Shown: one piece after another, positions 1-3,789 of the stretch
Layout of the letters: the number at the start of each line of letters is the position of its first letter
Numbering within the stretch: position 1 is the stretch's first letter
NCBI GenBank assembly: GCA_030838245.1
Contig: JAUTXB010000144.1
Span: forward strand, 1 to 5,284
Reading direction: 5' to 3'
Length of the DNA stretch: 5,284 bases
Origin: Acidimicrobiaceae bacterium
GTDB lineage: Bacteria; Actinomycetota; Acidimicrobiia; Acidimicrobiales; RAAP-2
Notes under the pieces: generated by a model
Seen by the model: only the letters and a program-made list of their open reading frames with translations
Databases searched by the model: none
What the model was told of the DNA's origin: nothing
Program-made: the position numbers and the translations under genes

Positions 1-355
1 CGGGCGGAAGCGAGACGACGGTGGTCACGCCCGTGGTGCGTGTGGTCTGAGCGATCGTACTGGTGAGCCCGGCGATACGGGCGTAACTCACCGGAAGGAT
101 GGTGCGCACTCCTGGCACTTGGTGCAGGGCGCGACTGACGGCGGCCGGGGTCCCCTGCGGCGTTACCTGGACCTGCCAGTCGACGGCGACGCGGCTCGCC
201 GCCCGGGCGGTCAGGGAGGACTGGCTCGACGTGGCGAACGAGCCGAGGGCCGATACGAAGGCGACCGAGAGGGCGACGCTGGCCGCCATCCCGATCAGGA
301 TCCAGGGACGCCGGCGCAACAGGCCCCACGACCACCGGAAGCTGGCCGCGATCAT
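1..355 (-). CDS. FtsX/MacB-type ABC transporter permease, N-terminal part (runs off left edge)
   Basis: This gene is cut by the window edge; 118 codons are visible from an ATG at 355. The protein begins MIAASFRWSWGLLRRRPW, a basic amphipathic segment. One strongly hydrophobic helix follows at about residues 18-40, and then a Ser/Thr/Ala/Val-rich stretch predicted to lie outside the membrane. This layout (short cytoplasmic basic stretch, TM1, large extracytoplasmic domain) is that of FtsX/MacB/LolC-type permeases, which transmit ATPase movements to the periplasmic side for lipoprotein export, peptide efflux or cell-wall hydrolase control. The ATG overlaps the TGA of the upstream ATPase gene in an ATGA, so the start is well fixed although no Shine-Dalgarno is visible. 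The family call rests on one TM helix plus the two neighbouring ATPase genes. The later TM helices and the substrate cannot be judged here. Confidence 0.75.
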   Translation of the reverse strand, partial: MIAASFRWSWGLLRRRPWILIGMAASVALSVAFVSALGSFATSSQSSLTARAASRVAVDWQVQVTPQGTPAAVSRALHQVPGVRTILPVSYARIAGLTSTIAQTTRTTGVTTVVSLPP

Positions 356-1032
356 GCTGGCGATCGGAACGCCGATCGCACCTTCCCGTTCTCGACGACC
401 ATCTGCTGGCGGAAGGCCTGGGCCACCTCCTCGTCATGGGTGGCCACCACCAGCGACGAACCGTCTCGGTCGACCGATTGCCGCAGGGCCGTGATGACGG
501 CGGCCGCGTTGGTCCGGTCAAGTGCCCCGGTGGGCTCGTCGGCCAGGAGGAGGCGGGGTTTCGTGGCCAGGGCTCGGGCCACCGACACTCGCTGTTGCTC
601 GCCTCCGGACATCTCGTTGGGCAGGACCTGGCCGTGTGCAGGATCTAGGCCCACCTGCTCGAGGACATCGGCGGCGGCCTGAGCCGATGCGTCGACGGAC
701 CACCCGCTCAGGCGCAGCGGCAGGCAGATGTTTTCACTGACCGAAAGCTCTGGGATCAACGAGGGGGCCTGGAACACCATGGCGGTCTGGCGCCGCCGCA
801 CGACGGGGTCAGGATCGAGCCCTGGCCATGCCACCGTGCCACCATCCGGCGCCACCAGGCCGGCCAGCACGAGGAGGAGGCTCGTCTTCCCGCTCCCTGA
901 CCGCCCGGTGATCACGAGCTCGGACCGGACCTCGATGTCCAGGTCGACGGCATCGAGCACGACGACGCCGCCGTACTCGATGCCGACACGGCGGACCACG
1001 GCCATCGGGCCCGCACCGGGCTCCTCGGTCAT
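352..1032 (-). CDS. ABC transporter ATP-binding protein (MacB/LolD-type, canonical motifs)
   Basis: A 226-residue nucleotide-binding subunit of about the usual LolD/MacB length. Visible motifs are an A-loop Tyr at about 20, Walker A GRSGSGKT (43-50), Q-loop Gln88, signature MSGGEQQR (141-148), Walker B LLLADEP (161-167) with catalytic Glu166, D-loop GALD (169-172) and H-loop His199. The stretch MSGGEQQRVSVARALATKP and the DEPTGALD block are typical of the MacB/LolD/FtsE group, which works with FtsX-like permeases. It would hydrolyse ATP at the inner face of the membrane to drive the permease encoded next. Its ATG overlaps the TGA of the preceding ATPase gene in an ATGA, and its own TGA overlaps the permease ATG. 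All key residues are intact, so it should be catalytically competent. It probably pairs with the neighbouring ATPase or forms a homodimer; the sequence does not decide this. The substrate is unknown. Confidence 0.93.
   Translation of the reverse strand: MTEEPGAGPMAVVRRVGIEYGGVVVLDAVDLDIEVRSELVITGRSGSGKTSLLLVLAGLVAPDGGTVAWPGLDPDPVVRRRQTAMVFQAPSLIPELSVSENICLPLRLSGWSVDASAQAAADVLEQVGLDPAHGQVLPNEMSGGEQQRVSVARALATKPRLLLADEPTGALDRTNAAAVITALRQSVDRDGSSLVVATHDEEVAQAFRQQMVVENGKVRSAFRSPA
360..379 (-). promoter_or_regulatory. Hairpin just upstream of the permease start, possible translational-coupling element
   Basis: A perfect inverted repeat, GCGATCGG/CCGATCGC (8-bp stem, 4-base loop), lies within the last codons of the second ATPase gene and ends 4 bases before the permease ATG at 355. 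In the leftward mRNA it would cover the permease ribosome-binding region. Ribosomes finishing the ATPase gene would have to melt it, which would couple permease synthesis to ATPase synthesis. The repeat is plainly visible; the function is inferred. Confidence 0.4.
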
Positions 1033-1766
1033 GCCAACATCCCGGCGTGCAACTCGAGCACCCGGTCGGCGGCACGGGCCACGGCCTCGGAATGGGTCAC
1101 GACCACGGTGACGCCCTGGGGTGGTCGCAGTTCCGAGAGCAGGCGAAGGACGTCTTGTTCCTCCGAACGGCTGATCTCGGCGGTCGGCTCATCGGCCAGC
1201 AGCACCGTCGGCGCCCCGGCCAGAGCGACGGCCAGGTTGGCCCGCGCCGTCTCACCTCCCGACAGGGTCGACGGGCGAGCCCTGCGTCGGCCCTCGAGCC
1301 CCACGCCGCCGAGGAGCTGGCCCGTTCCGACTTCTCCGGTGGTCTCGGGCCCCGCGGTCCCAAGACCCAGTTGGCGCCCTCGGCGGGAGGAGCGGGCGCG
1401 ATGGCGCAGAAAGGCAGCCAGATCGACGTTTTCTTCCAGGGTGAGGTGCTCGACCAGGCCGCTCGCCTGGGTGAGCACCCCGATGGCCGCCCCTCGCTGC
1501 AGCGACTGCTCACTGCGTTGGCGATGGCTGATCCGGCGTCCGCCGACCCAGATGCTGCCGCCATCGGGGTTGTCCAGCCCGGCCAACAGGTTGAGCAGGG
1601 TCGACTTGCCCGATCCGGAATGACCGATCACGGCGACGAATTCGCCGGCCGCCACCCCGAACGAGACGTCCTTCAACGCAGCCACTTCTGAGTCGTCGCC
1701 ACTGAAGTAGAACCGGTGTGCGCCGCGCACCTCCAACACCAGGTCAGGCTTCGATGTGCCCGTCAC
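1029..1766 (-). CDS. ABC transporter ATP-binding protein with atypical D-loop and enlarged helical segment
   Basis: A 245-residue ABC ATPase, the first of two in tandem. It has Walker A GHSGSGKST (48-56), Q-loop Gln100, signature LSGGE (168-172), Walker B VLLADEP (188-194) with Glu193, and H-loop His225. Three things are odd. The D-loop reads AEIS (196-199) where the family has SALD or GALD. The residues after LSGGE are TARANLAVAL rather than QQRVAIARAL. The segment between the Q-loop region and the signature is about 15 residues longer than in the neighbouring ATPase and is rich in Arg and Gly (about 121-166). The start is a GTG overlapping the TGA of the lipoprotein gene (GTGA); no Shine-Dalgarno is visible, so translation is probably coupled. 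It likely forms a heterodimer with the canonical ATPase encoded next, giving asymmetric ATP sites. That pairing is inference from gene order and motif divergence. Confidence 0.9.
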   Translation of the reverse strand: MTGTSKPDLVLEVRGAHRFYFSGDDSEVAALKDVSFGVAAGEFVAVIGHSGSGKSTLLNLLAGLDNPDGGSIWVGGRRISHRQRSEQSLQRGAAIGVLTQASGLVEHLTLEENVDLAAFLRHRARSSRRGRQLGLGTAGPETTGEVGTGQLLGGVGLEGRRRARPSTLSGGETARANLAVALAGAPTVLLADEPTAEISRSEEQDVLRLLSELRPPQGVTVVVTHSEAVARAADRVLELHAGMLA

Positions 1767-2449
1767 GACAGGCGGAGGCTCTGGCTCATCTTGGTGTAGG
1801 GGTCGACGTTGTCCGCCCCTACGGCGCCGAAGAGATCGAGCACGACGGTGCGGTTGGCGCCGTATATCTCGTAGCGGTGCACCTCTTGGCGTACCGAGCG
1901 ACCGGTGACCGGATCCGGCGGTGAGTTCCGGCGGTAGACGATCAGGACGCCCGATCCCGCCGGCAGGTTCACATCGGACACGCTGATCAGTGCGAAGGCC
2001 GGCTCGGTCGCCCGGAGCTTGGGAACGTCGATGGTCTTGGCGCTGGTGGCGTTGGGGGCCGCCGTGGCCGCCACAGTGCCGGCGGCCACCCCGTTGTACT
2101 TGTCGGTGAAGGTGACCGACGTACCCGAGCCGGTCTGGGCCCAGCCCTCGGGGTGGATGAAGCTATACCCGCCGGCTGGGTTCGCATAGGAGATGTAGGC
2201 CACGGTGTCGGGTATGTCGCCTGGCGTATTCGTCTCCGGAGCGGGGGCCACCGAGGTCGCGGTGCCACCGGTTGGCGACACGGCGTGGGAACGCGGGACC
2301 ACCGTTGTCGGCGCCGCTGCCGGTCCGCCGCTCGAGCAGGCAGCCAGCAGCGCAACGCCGAGCAGCCCGAGGCCGGCCAGCATGCCAACCCGCTGGCGGT
2401 TCGGCTTCCGTTGGTGTCCTGTGCCGTTCACGTCGACATGTGGAGCCAT
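1763..2449 (-). CDS. Secreted lipoprotein with PsbP-like C-terminal domain
   Basis: This encodes 228 residues from the ATG at 2449. In-frame GTG codons at 2452 and 2458 are alternatives, and none has a Shine-Dalgarno. The N-terminus has a basic stretch (about 15-20), a hydrophobic core and a lipobox LAAC with Cys38, so it should be lipidated and anchored outside the membrane. A Pro/Ala/Thr-rich linker (about 39-80) leads to a compact domain starting at GGYSFIHPEGW (93-103) and ending VDPYTKMSQSLRLS. The F-x-x-P-x-G-W motif followed by alternating beta-like segments resembles PsbP/Mog1-fold lipoproteins common in Actinobacteria; this fold call is from pattern memory and was not searched. It is the first gene of the ABC operon and overlaps the next gene by 4 bases. 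It could therefore be a substrate-capturing or membrane-linking accessory of the transporter, or its exported client. Confidence 0.82.
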   Translation of the reverse strand: MAPHVDVNGTGHQRKPNRQRVGMLAGLGLLGVALLAACSSGGPAAAPTTVVPRSHAVSPTGGTATSVAPAPETNTPGDIPDTVAYISYANPAGGYSFIHPEGWAQTGSGTSVTFTDKYNGVAAGTVAATAAPNATSAKTIDVPKLRATEPAFALISVSDVNLPAGSGVLIVYRRNSPPDPVTGRSVRQEVHRYEIYGANRTVVLDLFGAVGADNVDPYTKMSQSLRLS

Positions 2450-2459
2450 CACGATCACG

Positions 2460-2488
2460 AGGGTACGGGGTCGTTGATGTGAACATCA
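2460..2488 (-). promoter_or_regulatory. Candidate promoter of the lipoprotein/ABC operon
   Basis: Reading leftwards, TGATGT (2488-2483) and TACCCT (2465-2460) are separated by 17 bases and fit a -35/-10 pair of the actinobacterial TANNNT type. Transcription would begin near 2453-2452, at or next to the GTG at 2452 and the ATG at 2449. The mRNA would be nearly leaderless, which would explain the missing Shine-Dalgarno. The -35 match is weak. Confidence 0.35.
2475..2488. promoter_or_regulatory. 14-bp palindrome over the operon -35
   Basis: TGATGT-GA-ACATCA is a perfect inverted repeat with 6-bp arms and a 2-base centre. It overlaps the proposed -35 of the leftward operon. Its size and position suit a dimeric repressor operator, but no HTH repressor gene is in the window, so it may be chance. 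Confidence 0.3.
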
Positions 2489-2504
2489 TGAGAGGTCGAG
2501 TGGA
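2483..2504 (-). promoter_or_regulatory. Candidate response-regulator box upstream of the ABC operon
   Basis: Read on the minus strand, the two 11-base units are TCCACTCGACC and TCTCATGATGT. The second matches the second unit of the box upstream of the response regulator gene (TCTCATGATCC) at 9 of 11 positions. Including flanks, CCTCTCATGAT (2495-2485) is identical to 3075-3085. The first unit matches at only 6 of 11. The box ends 17 bases before the proposed -10, one helical turn (11 bp) further than at the regulator promoter, so it would lie on the same face of the DNA. Confidence 0.4.
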
Positions 2505-2584
2505 TTGATCTATCCAGGGCGGGAATGCAATGGACAGCGGCGAACACGTCCGCTCCCCGGGCTGATGCGATCAGGGAAGAGGCA

Positions 2585-2616
2585 GGGCGTGGAACTCTCA
2601 CCTCCGGTTCACGCCC
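2585..2616 (+). promoter_or_regulatory. Stem-loop upstream of the small secreted protein gene
   Basis: Arms GGGCGTGGAAC (2585-2595) and GTTCACGCCC (2607-2616) pair over 10 bp with one bulged G. The loop (2596-2606) contains CACCTCC, complementary to a Shine-Dalgarno core. It could be an RNA element in a long leader. The same bases also form the phased repeat listed separately, so the DNA repeat may be the real signal. No known riboswitch class is recognised. Confidence 0.3.
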
Positions 2617-2617
2617 G
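2596..2617 (+). promoter_or_regulatory. Candidate response-regulator box upstream of the small secreted protein gene
   Basis: Two adjacent 11-base units, TCTCACCTCCG and GTTCACGCCCG, share TCACnnCCG (7 of 9 bases identical) in 11-bp phase. The first unit matches the first unit of the regulator's own box (TCTCATCTTCC) at 8 of 11 positions. A weak -10-like CAAGCT (2635-2640) starts after a 17-base gap, the same gap as at the ABC operon promoter. Direct repeats in 11-bp phase are the usual binding pattern of OmpR/PhoB regulators. Confidence 0.35.
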
Positions 2618-2667
2618 TCACATCAGCCGAAGCGCAAGCTGGCCACTGCACCAACCCAAACCGAAAT

Positions 2668-2673
2668 GGAGAG
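2668..2673 (+). promoter_or_regulatory. Ribosome-binding site fixing the start of the small secreted protein
   Basis: GGAGAG lies 7 bases before the ATG at 2681. It selects this start over the in-frame upstream ATGs at 2666 and 2525. The ATG at 2666 overlaps the site itself, and the longer reading would put a non-hydrophobic tail ahead of the signal peptide. It is the only clear Shine-Dalgarno before a gene in this window. Confidence 0.7.
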
Positions 2674-2680
2674 TTACCTC

Positions 2681-2977
2681 ATGGACATCAAACGGAAGTT
2701 CCTAATTGCCGGTTTCGCCGCGCTTCCTGTGCTTGGCGCAGGTGGCATCGCCTACGCGAGCACGCCGACTGCGCCGGTAGCGGCCGCGCCGAGCTCCCAG
2801 TCCACGTCGGCGGCGGGACCCCAGGTCGAGGCGGTAGGAACAGAGACCCCCGATGCCACAACCCCTGGCGATACAACCCCCGAAGGTCCATCGCCCGAGA
2901 CTCAGTCTGACGGTCCCGGTGGCCACCAGGACCCCGCTGGGGCCAGCGTGGACCACCAGTTCAACGGACAGGAGTAG
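2681..2977 (+). CDS. Small secreted acidic protein (98 aa) with signal peptide
   Basis: The N-terminus MDIKRKFLIAGFAALPVLGAG is a clear Sec signal peptide: three basic residues, then a hydrophobic core. A signal peptidase I site AYA-S is at 26/27, and there is no lipobox Cys. The mature part of about 72 residues is rich in Pro, Thr, Ser, Ala and Gly. It carries about ten Asp/Glu and no Lys, Arg, Cys, Trp or Tyr, so it should be strongly acidic and largely unfolded apart from the C-terminal GGHQDPAGASVDHQFNGQE. That His/Asp/Gln-rich tail looks like a conserved functional end; I have an unverified impression of similar tails in small actinobacterial proteins. The gene has its own ribosome-binding site and terminator, so it is a single-gene unit. 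It sits between the ABC operon and the two-component genes and could be a ligand, metal binder or client of that system. No function is established. Confidence 0.8.
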   Translation: MDIKRKFLIAGFAALPVLGAGGIAYASTPTAPVAAAPSSQSTSAAGPQVEAVGTETPDATTPGDTTPEGPSPETQSDGPGGHQDPAGASVDHQFNGQE

Positions 2978-2987
2978 CGCCACCGGT

Positions 2988-3027
2988 GGGGCGCTGGGTA
3001 GGCCGGCGGCCACCCAGCGCCCCTTTT
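2988..3027 (+). terminator. Intrinsic terminator after the small secreted protein gene
   Basis: GGGGCGCTGGGT (2988-2999) and ACCCAGCGCCCC (3012-3023) form a perfect 12-bp GC-rich stem. The 12-base loop can itself fold through GGCC/GGCC. TTTT (3024-3027) follows directly. It starts 11 bases after the stop codon. Having T only on the right side makes it a rightward terminator, so the response regulator needs its own promoter. Confidence 0.88.
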
Positions 3028-3041
3028 CTGGCCAGCCAGCA

Positions 3042-3059
3042 CTCCCTGCTGTGAGGGAG
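3042..3059. repeat. Short inverted repeat between terminator and regulator promoter
   Basis: CTCCCT (3042-3047) and AGGGAG (3054-3059) are perfect 6-bp arms around GCTGTG. The repeat ends 6 bases before the direct-repeat box. It could be a second operator or chance in GC-rich DNA. Confidence 0.25.
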
Positions 3060-3065
3060 ACCGCT

Positions 3066-3087
3066 TCTCATCTTCCTCTCATGATCC
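3066..3087 (+). promoter_or_regulatory. Tandem 11-bp direct repeat, probable response-regulator autoregulatory box
   Basis: TCTCATCTTCC is followed directly by TCTCATGATCC; 9 of 11 bases are identical (TCTCATnnTCC). Exact 11-bp phasing places both units on one face of the helix, as OmpR/PhoB-family dimers require. The box spans the predicted -35 of the regulator gene, as Pho boxes do at activated promoters. The repeat is seen directly; the binding protein is inferred to be the adjacent regulator. Confidence 0.6.
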
Positions 3088-3099
3088 CAGCCGTAGGGT
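3071..3099 (+). promoter_or_regulatory. Candidate promoter of the two-component operon, giving a leaderless mRNA
   Basis: A -10 element TAGGGT (3094-3099) is followed by 6 bases and then the ATG at 3106, so transcription would start at or next to the start codon. A 17-base spacer places the -35 at TCTTCC (3071-3076), a poor match lying within the direct-repeat box, as expected for an activator-dependent promoter. AGGG within the -10 could instead act as a weak Shine-Dalgarno. Confidence 0.5.
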
Positions 3100-3105
3100 G
3101 CAAGC

Positions 3106-3777
3106 ATGAGGTTGCTTGTCGTTGAGGATGACGCCCGGATGGCCGGGCTCTTGAAGCGAGGCCTCGAAGAAGGGGGCGACGCCGTCGATATCGCCAACGA
3201 CGGACCACACGGGGTGTGGATGGCCACTGAGAACCCGTATGCGGCGATCGTCTTGGATGTGATGCTTCCGGGCTTCGATGGGTTCGAAGTAGCCCGCCGA
3301 CTCCGAGCGGCAGGGATGTGGGCGCCGATTCTGATGCTGACGGCGCGCATTGACATTCGAGACCGGGTCGAGGGCTTGGATGTCGGGGCCGACGACTACC
3401 TGACAAAGCCCTTCAGTTTCACTGAGCTGGCAGCCAGGTTACGGGCACTGATTCGACGGGGTCAGCCCGAACGGCCTTCCATTCTGACGGTGGGAAGCCT
3501 TCGACTTGACCCGGCGAGACGCTGTGTCTGGCGCGGTGATGCCTTGCTCGATCTATCCTCGAAGGAGTTCGCTCTCCTTGAACTGTTTATGCGCCATCCC
3601 GGGGAGGTCCTCACTCGGACGCGCATCCTCGATCACGTCTGGGACTATGCCTACGACGGTGTATCAAACGTGGTGGATCAATATGTAGGGTACCTCCGTC
3701 GCAAAATTGACCGGCCATTTGATTGCGACGACCTCGAGACCGTCCGTGGCGCCGGTTATCGGCTACGCAGCGCCTGA
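3106..3777 (+). CDS. OmpR/PhoB-family response regulator
   Basis: This 223-residue protein has the normal length and two-domain layout. The receiver domain (about 1-117) has the acidic pair Asp8/Asp9, phospho-acceptor Asp51 in VLDVMLPG, Thr79, Tyr98 and Lys101 in DDYLTKPF, so the full phosphorylation site is present. The C-terminal winged-helix domain (about 127-221) contains LSSKEFALLELFMRHPGEVLTR and ends in the family hallmark VRGAGYRL. The recognition helix lies near SNVVDQYVGYLRRKID (187-202). It should bind tandem direct repeats as a dimer once phosphorylated by the kinase encoded 12 bases downstream. The terminator upstream and the repeat-containing promoter at 3066-3099 indicate a separate, probably autoregulated unit. 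It resembles the actinobacterial MprA/TrcR/TcrX group in general form; a specific orthologue is not claimed. Confidence 0.96.
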   Translation: MRLLVVEDDARMAGLLKRGLEEGGDAVDIANDGPHGVWMATENPYAAIVLDVMLPGFDGFEVARRLRAAGMWAPILMLTARIDIRDRVEGLDVGADDYLTKPFSFTELAARLRALIRRGQPERPSILTVGSLRLDPARRCVWRGDALLDLSSKEFALLELFMRHPGEVLTRTRILDHVWDYAYDGVSNVVDQYVGYLRRKIDRPFDCDDLETVRGAGYRLRSA

Positions 3778-3789
3778 GCCGGTCGCAAC

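Noticed and set aside
1047..1691. Long plus-strand open frame (214 codons) opposite the first ATPase gene
   Set aside because: It is antisense to a gene with intact Walker A, LSGGE and Walker B motifs; its translation has no recognisable domain and the GC-rich antisense frame explains its openness.
2560..2630. Possible group II intron domain V or known riboswitch in the 222-base region before the small gene
   Set aside because: CTCCGGTTC recalls intron domain V ends, but the partner strand and bulge are missing, and no riboswitch consensus fits.
2525..2680. Longer reading of the small secreted protein starting at ATG 2525
   Set aside because: It would add 52 low-complexity polar residues before a perfect signal peptide. 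The GGAGAG site points to ATG 2681.
2977..2994. Possible alternative hairpin (GCGCC/GGCGC) competing with the terminator stem, as in an attenuator
   Set aside because: The stem is short, the loop is itself self-complementary, and the element lies after the stop codon where no leader-type control is expected.
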